NCBI GenBank assembly: GCA_022495995.1
Contig: JAFEMH010007489.1
Coordinates: 23,778-87,777 of the forward strand
Source of the DNA: Adenophora triphylla var. japonica
Taxonomy: Eukaryota; Streptophyta; Magnoliopsida; Asterales; Campanulaceae
Reading direction: 5' to 3'
Length of the DNA: 64,000 nt
In this document: piece after piece, positions 12,385 through 23,252 of the stretch
Layout: each line of letters begins with the position of its first letter
How positions within the stretch are numbered: the first letter of the stretch is position 1
Translations under genes and position numbers: made by a program
The notes under the pieces: generated by a model
Databases searched by the model: none
Told to the model about the DNA's origin: nothing
The model's input: only the letters and a program-made list of their open reading frames with translations

Positions 12385-14161
12385 TTGTGCCAATCGAATG
12401 AGGTTTCGATGTTCATCCTTGGAAGATGTCGGGAATTTTGGTTTGACGATTGCCCTCAACCCCGATGGAACTTTCACGGTAGAAGAGGAAAAGGATCCCC
12501 ATCCCTATCTTGGCCGGACAGACTACCACCACCTTCCTCACACTCTTCTCAACTTGCGAATCGGCCATCCTTTCGGCCTCGGTCGATATACATTCACGGA
12601 TTCGATGCAGGACGGTCGTTTGGGAAACAAATTGACTTCGATCCGATTTGGGCCGGTATGGTATGCCTCAAGCGATCGGGGTCGGCTCGGTATGTCACGA
12701 CGGTTTGGTATGCCTCGGCGGTTCGGTACGAGATCGATCAGGAGCTTCTCGGTTACATCGGTTTGAAATGCCTTGGCAATGACCCGGTTCAAGATGTTCA
12801 ATCCCGGCACCGCACAAGCCTCACAAGATTCCTTCATGGCCGTCTCAACGGGACGGCAAACCCCAAATACGGACTCTTTGGACCCGTACGAGTCTAACGT
12901 AAGCCGTCGGCGGGGGCAAAATCGGTACGGAATGTCTCCTCATGGTTGGGGATACCTCGGAATGCCACGGTGGATTGGAATCCCACCTCGGTTTGGAACC
13001 AATCTATCGGGGCCTTCGCGGCAGTTTGGAATGCTTCCACGATGCAGTCCCGGGGCAACGGTCGAAGCCCTTCCTCGGGAATGATGCTAGCTCGGCCGCT
13101 CCTCACACGGCTTTCACAAATCCATTCCTCACTCGGGCTTCGATGGGTTACAAGCCTCCATCCCGGTTTCATCGGAATCACCGGGACCGCAGTACCCCCT
13201 GGTCATGCACCTTCGGCTATGCAATTCAACAATCGGGGACGGCGGCCGCACTTAAGCCTACTTATGGGCCTCACTCAGAAAATTCGAGTTACCCGGCTAC
13301 ATCGAGGCGCCTTTGCCCTCTTTGCCGGTTGAAGATCAACAACAAGCCGCAAGGTTCTATCCCTTTGCCCGGGGTCCTACTCAAGCTCCCGGGGTGATTC
13401 GGGCCAAGGACGAGGATTTCACCTATGTCCCCAGATCGGCCGTTCCCTCCGCTGTCTGCCGCCGGTGGTAGCTCCTCTCTCTAGCTCGATCGCTGGTTTG
13501 AATGCCATGGTTCCACCACAAGACCCTCATTTGGCTTGGTTCGTGGAACGACACAAGGAAATGAAAGCACGATTCTTGAATTATTTGTTAAGAAGTACGC
13601 TTTCCGACCAACGAACCGGACTCCTTTGTTCCCCACAAATTCGTGATGCCTAATTTGGATCTCTTTGATGGCCTTGCATGCCCGAAAACCCATCTGGACA
13701 CGTATACCTTGGCAATGAAGGTCAAAAGGGCGCCAATCGGTAGTTGGGCGACTATTTCGATCTCTCTTTGAAGTCCAGGTGCTCTAAAATGGTTCTTCCG
13801 CTTAAAATCCGAGGCCGGGGCTACATGGGACCGGTTACTAGCTAACTTGGAGTGGGAAGCAAATAGATTTGACACACGGACAACAATGCGGCGTCAGACG
13901 AGAACATCAGGGACTTTTACAAGCAAGATGGCAACTCCTCCTTTTGAAGAGGAACAACTAGACATCTTTCAGTCACGCCCGAAACCACATCTGAGGGCCT
14001 CACTTAGCAATTTCGCCTATCCGGATCTACAGGCAATGATCAATTCCGGGGCTAAACTTGAGAAGGCTTACAATCAGCAGCGAGTTGTCGCACCTGCTTA
14101 CGGATACCGGGTTTCTTCCACCTCCGACACGACTCCTGAAAAAGGGCAGTGTGAGAACTGA
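12385..14161 (+). pseudogene. Tat-1 gag region, second copy, with Gag core
   Basis: The N-terminal part (about 12430-12545) reads GLTIALNPDGTFTVEEEKD and is homologous to the first copy. At 13640-13730 the frame reads KFVMPNLDLFDGLACPKTHL, matching the Tat/Ogre Gag core pattern (K-F-x-x-P-x-x-D-x-x-D-G-x-x-x-P-x-x-H-L). At about 13920-14070 another frame gives ATPPFEEEQLDIFQSRPK and FAYPDLQAMINSGAKLEKA, matching the later PPL-E-E...F-x-DL...G-x-x-x-E part of Gag. The pieces lie in different frames, so this is a broken gag. No protease or reverse transcriptase follows. Confidence 0.65.
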
Positions 14162-15284
14162 TCGAAAAGGGGACCCCAAGGACCCAATACAGTCAACAAT
14201 CCATTCCCTAAAAAAAAAAGTGTGAATATGATTGAAGCCACGAACAAGCCAAGTGCCACTATGGCTAACAGTTCCCATATGGAAGACACTCTTCGAAGAG
14301 AGGATTTTAGTTTCATAGTCGGTATCAAAGATGGGTTTCTCCCTTCATGACAACTTCACCTTGAAGGCTCTCACGTTGATCGATTGGCTCGGTACTTCAT
14401 CGGTATGTCGGTCAAACCTTTAAGCTGGACCTCTGTAGTGACGCTTTGTCAAACACAGGGCTTCATCAAATCATTCGAGAGAAAGATTCCGTGGTTTTCG
14501 CCATGTCTTTTCCATGGAATGGGGCTTTATCAAGTCACACCTATCTTCGAGAAGAAAGGTCTGGTCACCTCAACAAGCTGTCTTGGAGTTTCGGCTTTAG
14601 AACTTGGCATATGGCAACTCCTGCATCATCAAAAGTTGAGAATTGGGAATCTCCTCATATCGGCATTTCGTCAAATCACAACTAACCCAAGCAAAAGAGG
14701 GTTCATTCATATCAACATGCTTTGATTCTAGAGCACATCGGCGTCGGCTTCAAATGTCCGAGGGCGAAAAGGAATTTCAATCGAGACCCGGGGTTCAAAT
14801 CCAACTTCATTCCAAGATCAAAATTGACCTCATCAATAACATGCAATTCAGTCCGCGACTAAAGGATATCACCCCACCAGCTCAAAGCTTGTCCCAAACA
14901 GTCAACAACACATATATCCCCTCTCATCACCATGCATCCCCACAAAAATCTCCCCAGGGCTCATGTAGCATGCACAAAACTTGAATCAATAGGAAAAATC
15001 CTAAGTGATTGAAAATCATAAATCGTAATTTCCCTGCCAAAAGCTTAGGCCAAGTGCATCTTCGAAAGCAAATAAACGCATCATCTCATAATCATTTTTG
15101 GTTCTATGCATGCATCCGCCATCATGAATGCCATATATGCATCTTCCTCTTCACTAACAAATGCAGGAATTCAAACGTAATCCCCCTTTTTCGGCAAGGA
15201 TGATCTTCACCAAAGACGACCTCAAATGGATGAAAACAGTCCCCAACATCCACAAACATATGAAGACCGCCTCCGGTGTCTACA
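14162..15284 (+). other. Tat-1 unassigned interval where pol would be expected
   Basis: Short open frames exist at 14384-14725 and 14643-14984, but I see no protease, RT, RNase H or integrase motif in any frame. An A-run lies at 14211-14220. Confidence 0.45.
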
Positions 15285-15850
15285 AATCGGTCGGGGACGC
15301 CAAGCTCTCCAATACAATTCGGTCGGGGACGCCAAGTTCTCCAATACAATTCGGTCGAGACGCCAAGTTCTCCAATACAATCCGGTCGAGACGCCAAGCT
15401 CGCCAATACAATCGGGTCAAGGACGCCAAGTTCTCCAATACAATCCGGTCGAGACGCCAAGCTCTCCAATACAATCGGTCAAGGACGCCAAGTTCTCCAA
15501 TACAAATCGGTCGAGACGCCAAGTTCTCAAAACGCAAATCGGTCGAGGACGCCAAGTCCTCCAATACAAATCAGGTCGAGGACGCCAAGTCAAATCGGTC
15601 GGGACGCCAAGCTCTCCAATACAAATCGGTCGGGGACGCCAAGCTCTCCAATACGGTACGGTCGGAGGCGCCAAGTTCTCAAAATGCAAATCGGTCAAAG
15701 ATACCAAGGTCTCAAATACGGTGCGGTCGAGAGACGCCAAGTTCTCCAATACAAATCGGTCGGGGACGCCAAGTTCTCAAATACAAATCGGTCGGGGACG
15801 CCAAGTTCTCAAATACAATGCGATTAGAGACACCAAGTTCTCAAAGCAAG
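15285..15850 (+). repeat. Tandem array 1 of Tat-1 (about 31-33 bp unit)
   Basis: About 17-18 units of a GC-richer repeat whose core is GGACGCCAAGTTCTCCAATA preceded by ggtcgg or ggtcga. The unit length varies, so the repeat is free of stops in five frames and yields long spurious ORFs. The position just upstream of the 3' LTR fits the hypervariable 3' UTR arrays known from Tat-lineage elements. Confidence 0.9.
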
Positions 15851-16179
15851 AAGTCCCAATGTGAAGACAAGCTCAAAAACCTCTACAAGCTTGACGATCA
15901 CCGGCAAGATGCGGACTCAACCAAACTCCTCCTTCGAGGTCAAAATGCCTCCAAAGACGGCAAATCGTCGGCGAAATCGTCCCACGAACGGCAACCTAAC
16001 AACTCTTCATCAACATCAGTAGTAGCCTCGGCTACGAGGTAAGCACCGACGTATGAAAGCATATCTTAATCAACTACTTTTCTAAAAGAACATTATCATC
16101 AAATCTTAGGGCGACTTCCCAAAAAACAGTCAAACCTCAAATCTTGTCAAACCATCAAAGACCATCCCCGGCTATTTTC

Positions 16180-16225
16180 GAACTACGGCCAGGCTTGATT
16201 CCCTCTTAAGGATACGTAGGTAGCC
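16180..16225 (+). other. Nested-hairpin motif, Tat-1 site 2
   Basis: GAACTACG ... GATACGTAGGTAGCC, with outer CTACG/CGTAG pairing. The inner stem is weaker here (TCC with GGA). It sits between arrays 1 and 2. Confidence 0.65.
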
Positions 16226-16321
16226 TATCATTAGGTCCAGCCACTCGACCAGCACGGTCATCCTTTCCTTCGGCAGCAGACGTAAAACCGATCCCTTCAA
16301 ATGAAGTCCACTAGAGGACCA

Positions 16322-16650
16322 TCTATCCTAAAACGCCATCATCGAGGTTCGAGGCACCTAAGACGCCATCATCAAGGTTCGAGGCACCTAAAATGCCATC
16401 ATCGAGGTTCGAGGCACCTAAGACGCCATCATCAAGGTTCGAGGCACCTAAGACGCCATCATCAATGTTCGAGGCACCTAAAACGCCATCATCAAGGTCT
16501 GAGGCACCTAAGAGGCCATCATCAAGGTTCGAGGCACCTAAGACGCCATCATCAAGGTTCGAGGCACCTAAGACGCCATCGTCGAGGTTCGAGGCACCTA
16601 AGACGCCATCATCAAGGTTTGAGGCACCTAAAACGCTATCACACACAACA
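16322..16650 (+). repeat. Tandem array 2 of Tat-1 (30-bp unit)
   Basis: About ten to eleven units with the core GGTTCGAGGCACCTAAGACG followed by ccatcatcaa. The unit is exactly 30 bp, so it reads as a 10-residue repeat (SRFEAPKTPS) in one frame and RHLRRHHQGS in another. No start context or conservation supports translation. Confidence 0.92.
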
Positions 16651-16674
16651 CGAGGAAAGCGATAAATCGCAATC

Positions 16675-17235
16675 ATCCCTTAGGGTGACTTCCCAAAAAT
16701 AGTCAAACCATAGGGTGACTTCCCTAAAACAGTCAAAACCTTAGGGCGACTTCCCAAAAATAGTCAAATCTTAGGGTGACTTCCCCAAAACAGTCAAAAC
16801 CTTAAGGTAACTTCCCAAAAATAGTCAGATTATAGGGTGACTTCCCAAAAATAGTCGTAGGGCGACTTCCCAAAAATAGTCAAGTAATAGGGTGACTTCC
16901 CAAAAAATAGTCAAACCATAGGGCGACTTCCCCAAAATAGTCAGATCATAGGGCGACTTCCCAAAAATAGTCAAAACCGTAGGGCGACTTCCCAAAAATA
17001 GTCAAGTAATAGGGCGACTTCCCAAAAATAGTCAAACATAGGGCGACTTCCCAAAAATAATCAGACCTTAGGGCGACTTCCCAAAAACAGTCAGATCATA
17101 GGGCGACTTCCCCAAAACAGTCAAAACCTTAGAGTGACTTCCCAAAAAGCAGTCAGATCATAGGGCGACTTCCCAAAAATAGTCAGACCATAGGGTGACT
17201 TCCCAAAAATAGTCAAATCTTAGGATGACTTTCCT
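16675..17235 (+). repeat. Tandem array 3 of Tat-1 (about 28-31 bp unit)
   Basis: About 19-20 units with the core GGGCGACTTCCCAAAAATAG followed by tcaaaccata. The sequence differs from arrays 1 and 2. Confidence 0.92.
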
Positions 17236-17275
17236 AAAACAGTAGGGTCGACGACTAAAGATAGTCGAAAGACAC

Positions 17276-17319
17276 GAACTACGACTGGCTTGATTCCTCT
17301 TAAGGATACGTAGGTAGCC
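17276..17319 (+). other. Nested-hairpin motif, Tat-1 site 3
   Basis: GAACTACG ... TACGTAGGTAGCC. The outer stem is CTACG/CGTAG; the inner stem is TCCT/AGGA with a CTTA loop. It lies in a larger duplicated block (about 17246-17345 and 17491-17590). Confidence 0.7.
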
Positions 17320-17522
17320 TATCATTAGGTTCAGCCACCAGACCAAAATGGTCATTCCTATCCCCAGCAGAGCGGATATACAACCCTAGCCATCAGACCG
17401 AAGAGGGTCATTTCTTATCCCAGCAGAGTTTCTTTCGGCAATCGGCGTAGAACTCGCTCGCCGGAGTTGACATCCTAAAACAGTCACTCCAGGGTCGACA
17501 ACTAAAGATAGTCGAAAGACCC

Positions 17523-17566
17523 GAACTACGGCTGGCTTGATTCCTTTTAAGGATACGTAGGTAGCC
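17523..17566 (+). other. Nested-hairpin motif, Tat-1 site 4
   Basis: Same layout as site 3, with inner loop TTTA. It lies about 110 bases before the 3' LTR. Confidence 0.7.
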
Positions 17567-17675
17567 TATTAAATAGGTTCAGCCACTCGATCACTTGATC
17601 ACCCTGCCAAAATATGGAGCCTTACTCTTATCGACGACCCCGCTTCCTTCGAAAGCGCCGTCGCCGAGGGGCTGC

Positions 17676-19538
17676 TGTAAGTGCTCCAATTTGAGCTTGT
17701 TAGCATTTTCGTTAGAAAATTAACGAAAGTTATAACATTACTAACATTCCTAACATTCCTAACTTTTCTAACAAAGTAAAGGTAAAATGGGCATTGCCAT
17801 TTAAAGTTAAACCAAGAAAAGAATCTCAAAAAGCAAAAGAAATAAGAAAAAACCGAATTGGGCAAGTTGAAAAACATAAAGCTATTTGGATTTTTGAATT
17901 TTATTCTTCCTGTCCAAAGCCTGAAGCTGTAATTAATGAACAGTGCACGCCGTCAATCATATCCGCGCGGACATGTTTGTCAATTTCAGAGGGCTATAAA
18001 TTGAACCCTCCTCTCTCAGTTTACACAACACAATTTGATCACAGCAACGAAACTCTGGCGAAATATAGAGAGAAAACAGTGGGAATCCTTAGATTGCCAC
18101 CATTTTCTCTCCAATCTTTCCCAAATCTCACTCACTCACAAACACTTCAAATCACTCTCATACATACTCTCATACATACACCAATCCAAACTCAAATCAC
18201 CCTTTAGGAGGAGGATTAGAGAGAAAACATAGAGGACTTCATTGTTATCTACTTGTTTTCTCTTTAACCAACTCAAATCATCAACCCTAAACACCCTCAA
18301 ACACTCTCATATTCAAGCCTTAAACACTCTCACATTCAAGCCTTCAAACACAAAACACAAGGAAGATAGGTATAACCTCCCTCTCCTTACCCTAAAATTC
18401 ATCCATGCATGCATTTTTAAGCTACAAAATATAATTTATTCATCTTCTTGCTTTAGATCTAAGAAGATCACCATGGAAGTCCATCTCCATGGATGATCTT
18501 CTACAAGGATCAACATTTTCTTTAATGTGTTCTTACTTTCTTGCAAAGAAAACTCATTTTCAAAACCCTAAAAACCATTTTCAAGCATCAAATCTCATTT
18601 TCAAAGGATAAAAATCCCCTTCCCAAGCAAATGAAATGTTTAGTCCTAATGTACCCCAAGGATGGTTTGGTATAGTTGATTCACCACTAAAATGTCAAGT
18701 GATCACTAACCAAAACCTAGGGAAATGGGGACAAGCATGGATGCAAAACCCCCTTTAAAATCACATTTTCTCTCTTGAGAAGTTGCTGTCCAGTAGCAAT
18801 TTTCTCAGACCTCAGTCCATGGTCTAATTTTTTGGACACAGATAAATGTGGAATTTGGTGTTGACTACAAAACACTTTTTGTATCCAACATCCAGATCTT
18901 TCCATAAATATTTTTACTTTATTTTTTGGGTGAGTAAAACACCTCTTTTCAAATTTTCTTTCAGAGGCTAGTTCATCAGCTTCTGGGAATCCAGATCTCA
19001 TATCTGAGGTTTCCAGAAGGTTTTGACCCCTCAAATTACTTCCAAAATGGAAAATTCCTTTGCAGAAACCCTATTTAGGGTGTTTTAAGCAACTTTCATT
19101 CTCGGACTTTCCCCAGATTCTGAGGTTTTGAAGCCTTTAAGTCCATTTCAAAGTCAAGGGTCAACTGCCTTTTTCATTCTGGCAGAATTGCTTTTCAACT
19201 CCCAAAAATCTTTTGAGTGCCAAGACTCAACCCAAAAATTATACCAAAAATCTTGGGGATTGTTCAAAGTCTTATAAAGAGTTCCCCATTTTTGTTTTTC
19301 CCAGTTTCAACTCATTTTGGTCAAAACACACACACCCACACACACAAAAGGATTTCAAATGTTTAGAAGACTCGTTTTACGAGGCGCTCCGGGTGCACAC
19401 TAACGTCCTTCCCGACGCGTAACATGACCTCCGAACCTAAATTTCTGATCTCGGGCTTTTTTCAAAGTTTTGGCCCTCAAAATAAAAATGGCGTGGCGAC
19501 TCCGTTTTGATTTTCAAAAAAAAATCGGGTTCATCACA
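17676..19538 (+). repeat. Tat-1 3' LTR
   Basis: 1,863 bp, about 99% identical by eye to 3545-5403. It is preceded by PPT-like gaggggctgc and followed by the target duplication GGTTC. TATA is near 17994. The PBS-like GTGGCGACTCCG lies within U5 at 19493-19504. Confidence 0.93.
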
Positions 19539-19599
19539 GGTTCAACGATCTACGACCAAGCATAAACTGTTGAAAATTAAATTGAATATTGCAAACAAA

Positions 19600-19617
19600 T
19601 CCCCGGCAATGGCGCCA
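19600..19617 (-). other. Athila-type primer-binding site, left internal piece
   Basis: The - strand reads TGGCGCCATTGCCGGGGA just after the LTR end (...ATCA). It closely matches the TGGCGCCGTTGCCGGGGA PBS of Athila elements (tRNA-Asp type, from memory). It shows that the LTR at 19624-28215 served as the 5' LTR of the left piece. Confidence 0.8.
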
Positions 19618-20720
19618 AAAACTTGATGGGTAAAATCTCACTTGTTATAAAAATACTTCGCAAGTGCACCAGTTATCGCAGTAGTAATATATACTTGGCA
19701 AGGGTCGAATCCACTGGGATTTGTTAATCAACAACTTGACTTTCAACAGTTGAATAAACAAATAAAAGAAGGGGTTTTGGATTTGATTATTATTCCAACT
19801 TAAAAGAAGAAATAAACAAATCAATTAAACTATTAACGAATACCAAGGAATAAGGATCTACGGAATGAGATTCATTTATATCGCACCAATATTCCAATTA
19901 ATAATACAATCAATTATAGTTGGGGGTTCATCCTCTTTTTAGTTAAATTGGGCGTTCAAACGTACACAATTTAGGCTACGTTTGTTTCACGTAAAACGAC
20001 TTTCGAAAAATGATTTTCCGAAAAATGTTTTCCGTAAAATGACATAAACATGTTTTTGACTGTTTGATAAGAAAAATATTTTTTAATAAAAACACAATTT
20101 AAGATAAGTTAAAAGACAAAGGGTGGGGTAGGGTGATGGAGGTGGGGTGGTAGAGAAGGAGGTAGGAATTAGTAGGGGTGAGGTGGGTAGGTATGGGGTA
20201 AGGTAGGGTGGTAGGGAAAATGTAAAAGGTAAGATAATGGTAGGCTAGAGTAGCGGTAGGGTAGGGTGTAGGGGTGGGGTAGGTGTGGGGTAGCCGGGAG
20301 TGTGTGTGAGGGGGGTTGGGTGGGGGGGTGTTAAAAAATTAATTTAATTATGAACAAAAAAAGGTTTGACCGTGGGAGGGGGGTTAGTAGTTGGGGTGGG
20401 TGGGTTGGTGGGGGTGTTGAAGGTTGTTAAAAATAATTTTAATATGAATAAAAAAAATTGATTAACAGTGGGGGAGTTGTTAAAATATAATTTTAAAATA
20501 AATAAATAAAATATTTTTTTGACCTTAAGGTGGTGGTGATGGGAGTCGGGAGTTAAATTTAAAATGATTAATTTTTTTTACCCGACGGGGGTGGGGGAGG
20601 GTGTGTGGTGGTGAGCGGGGGAGAGAATTGTAAAAAATAATTTTAATATAATTTTTTTTTAGAGGGGATGGGGTAGGTGGTGGTTGATGTGGGGTGGGTG
20701 ACGTGGGGGTGTATGAAAGT

Positions 20721-20723
<3 letters not shown>

Positions 20724-20818
<95 letters not shown>
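20724..20818. repeat. (TG)n microsatellite
   Basis: About 47 dinucleotides, responsible for CVCV and THTH pseudo-ORFs. Confidence 0.98.
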
Positions 20819-21019
20819 TGCTAGGGGTGTGCAAACTCGCCCATCAGCCCGCAAAAACCCGGCCAGTAATAAGGCTCACGCCCGTAATGTTTTCAATCCT
20901 GCCAGGCTTGACAGCTTGAAGGCCTGCGCGCCCGATTTGAGATCGGGCTCTTATTGTTCTACAACCCGTTAGGGCCCGGCCCGTCTCTTTCAAAACTACG
21001 TCATTTTGTAATTTATATA

Positions 21020-21306
21020 CTCCCTCCGTCCCGGGCCAAAAGGCACAATTTGTGCCTCGCACGCAAAATAAGAAATGTGATGTAGGAAAGAGAAAAAGTT
21101 TAAATGTTGTGAGTATGAAAAATTAAATAGGAGAGAGAATGAGTGGGAGGTGATGTAAGAAAGAGAATGTTGTGAGTGTAAAAGTAAAGTAGGAGAGAGA
21201 ATGAGTGGAGAGAATAGTGATTTAAGGTTTCCTTTTTGGGAAAGTGTCTTTTTAAATGGGACGTCCAAAAAGAAAATTTGTGGCTTTTAAGTTGGGACGG
21301 AGGAAG
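21020..21306. mobile_element. Stowaway-type MITE (copy 1)
   Basis: Terminal inverted repeats CTCCCTCCGTCCC and GGGACGGAGGAAG with TA duplications on both sides; 287 bp, no coding. Confidence 0.92.
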
Positions 21307-21703
21307 TATATAATAAATTTAGATTAAGGAAAACAGAATCTACCGACTACTAAATTTGGAAATAAACTACATTGTTAAGACAAACTAATCACCGAAACAA
21401 CCTAAATTTCATGAAAACACATTATTAAACACACAATTGTGGGTCCTGTCAGTTGCAGTTGCTTGGTTTGCATCCAAGCTAACGGTAGGAAAAATATACA
21501 GAATATATAGAAAGTTAGGTTGAGGAAAAGGAAAGTTTTGGGAAGTTGATCAGATCATATGTATATGGGCCGGTCAGCTTTCTCTTTCTTTCTACAGAAT
21601 TCTTCCTCATGAATCAAGGCTTTGTAAGAACACAAACAACATTTTTGGTGAAGAATAGGGGCAGTTTGATTAACTTGCAGTTTACCACTTCTGATAATAT
21701 ATA
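21307..21703. other. Interval without genes
   Basis: AT-rich DNA between two Stowaway MITEs. I see no gene or repeat structure in it. Confidence 0.5.
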
Positions 21704-21998
21704 CTCCCTCCGTCCCACCTCACTTAAGAAAACTTTTCATTTTGGACGTCCCACTTCACTTAAGAATTCTCAAAATGGAAACCTTAAATCACTATTCTCT
21801 CCACTCTTTCTCTCTCCTACATTATTTTAATACTCACAACACCATTATAATTACTATTCCCTCCACTCATTCTCTCTCCTATTTAATTTTTCACACTCAC
21901 AACACTTTTTCCACTCATTCTCTCTCCTAATACTATAATAATATTCCTTAATTCTCGTGCCATTTCAAAATTTCCTAAGTGGACTGGGACGGAGGGAG
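21704..21998. mobile_element. Stowaway-type MITE (copy 2)
   Basis: CTCCCTCCGTCCC ... GGGACGGAGGGAG flanked by TA at 21702-21703 and 21999-22000; 295 bp. The interior is rich in tctctcctac-type repeats. Confidence 0.94.
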
Positions 21999-22012
21999 TA
22001 TCTATATTATAA

Positions 22013-22452
22013 ACTAGCCTAAGCCCGTGTCCAAGGCCACGTTTTTTGTTTTTTATTTTTTTTTTTTTTTTAATTTAAAAAAAAAATTCAAGGGCAAAAT
22101 AGAAAAGGGACAAAATAGTGAGGGCAAAATGAAAAATTCCACCATTGGAACTATTCATAGAACTGTTCACAATGGTGAGGTGGACACCCTTAATTTATAC
22201 TATAGATGGCACCGTGCCACCTCACCCATGAACAGTGATATGAACAGTAGCATGTGGCAAATTTCCCATTTTGCTCTCACTATTTTGTCCCTTTTCCATT
22301 TTGCCCTTAAAATTTTATTTTTTTTTAATTTTGCCCTTAAATTTTTTTTTTTTAAATTAAAAAATAAATTAAAAAAAGGGCCTCGGACACGGGCTTAATT
22401 AAAAAAAATAATAAAATAAAATAAAACGTGTCTCGGACACGGGCTTAGGCTA

Positions 22453-22454
<2 letters not shown>
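22013..22454. mobile_element. Fold-back (hairpin) MITE
   Basis: ACTAGCCTAAGCCCGTGTCC at the left end is the exact complement of 22435-22454. The inner arms also pair (gggcaaaatag / ctattttgtccc-type blocks), so the element could form one long hairpin. A second copy of the terminal sequence, cctcggacacgggctta, lies inside at about 22381-22397. An (AT)n run adjoins the right end. Confidence 0.75.
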
Positions 22455-22501
<47 letters not shown>

Positions 22502-22983
22502 AAAAGGGGTATGGCGGATTTTTCGGTTTTTCGTTAAACCACTACTAATTTAAACATTTCTCGTAGTTTTAACAAATAATTTACATTTGATGAACATTAA
22601 ATAAAAACAAATATTAATTTTAACCATTAATTTATATTTAACGGACAAAAAGTTAAAACATAATGCAAATACTAACAGAACACACATAATATTTTTTTTT
22701 TTAAATTTAATTAGACAAAGGAAGAAGATAAAGAATACTTACAAGAGATTAAGGAGGTATCATAATATTTTTCTTCAGAATTTTTACAGCGGAATAGTAA
22801 TAAAACACTCTTTTTTTTTTTTTTTATGTAAGGGCTTTAATATGAAGTGCAGAAGGTATAAAAGAAATTTAAGTAATAGGACTAAGGGGTCGGAAGGGTG
22901 TTTAGGCTGCCATGGATTATATTAACACTTGAATTTTATAACTTGGGTTTTTTCTCTCGTACCTACAAATGAGGATAGAAGGG

Positions 22984-22994
22984 GTTTATATAGC
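22984..22994 (-). promoter_or_regulatory. Pararetroviral promoter TATA box
   Basis: The - strand reads GCTATATAAAC about 260 bases after the last viral ORF. Two TGACG motifs, as in as-1 elements, lie upstream at about 23207 and 23235 (- strand sense). The placement matches the pregenomic RNA promoter of caulimovirids. Confidence 0.55.
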
Positions 22995-23252
22995 CCCTGA
23001 ACTAGAAACCTACTTAGCCGGTTCTTACACCGGTTACCTAGAAAGTACAATGATTTACATAGAATAATAAAAGGCGCACTACTAAAAAGCTAGACACGTT
23101 ACAATACTTTAAAAAGTAGATGCTTTCTGCCAAAAGTAAAGGAGATGCTGCCGGCCATGTTATAAAAGAAAGATTCCCACTATCTGTTTGATTTAGCCGC
23201 CGGACGTCATTGCATATGTCATCTGTCTTCTGTCGTCATTGCTTGCGTGCTT

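Larger units (their letters stand above)
3545..19538 (+). mobile_element. Tat-1: full-length non-autonomous Tat/Ogre-like LTR retrotransposon
   Basis: The 15,994-bp element is bounded by long direct LTRs beginning TGTAAG and ending ATCACA. It is flanked by the perfect 5-bp duplication GGTTC (3540-3544 and 19539-19543). Removing it and one duplication rejoins the Athila sequence seen uninterrupted near 32575-32590. By eye the two LTRs differ at only about 20 positions, so the insertion is young. The internal 12.3 kb has a TGGCGACTCC PBS, a GC-richer gag-like region full of frameshifts, no recognisable pol, several ~30-bp tandem arrays near the 3' end and a PPT-like gaggggctgc. With young LTRs and no coding capacity, it must have moved in trans. 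Confidence 0.92.

Noticed and set aside
15161..16042. 293-residue ORF with repeated DAKFSNT peptides, and other long ORFs overlapping it in four more frames
   Set aside because: It is a stop-free reading of tandem array 1; several frames on both strands are equally open, and there is no domain or start context.
16301..16702. Repeat proteins (RHHQGS and SRFEAPKTPS types)
   Set aside because: They follow from a 30-bp unit divisible by three; both strands are open, so there is no evidence of a gene.
20643..20972. CV- and TH-repeat ORFs
   Set aside because: Reading through a (TG)n microsatellite.
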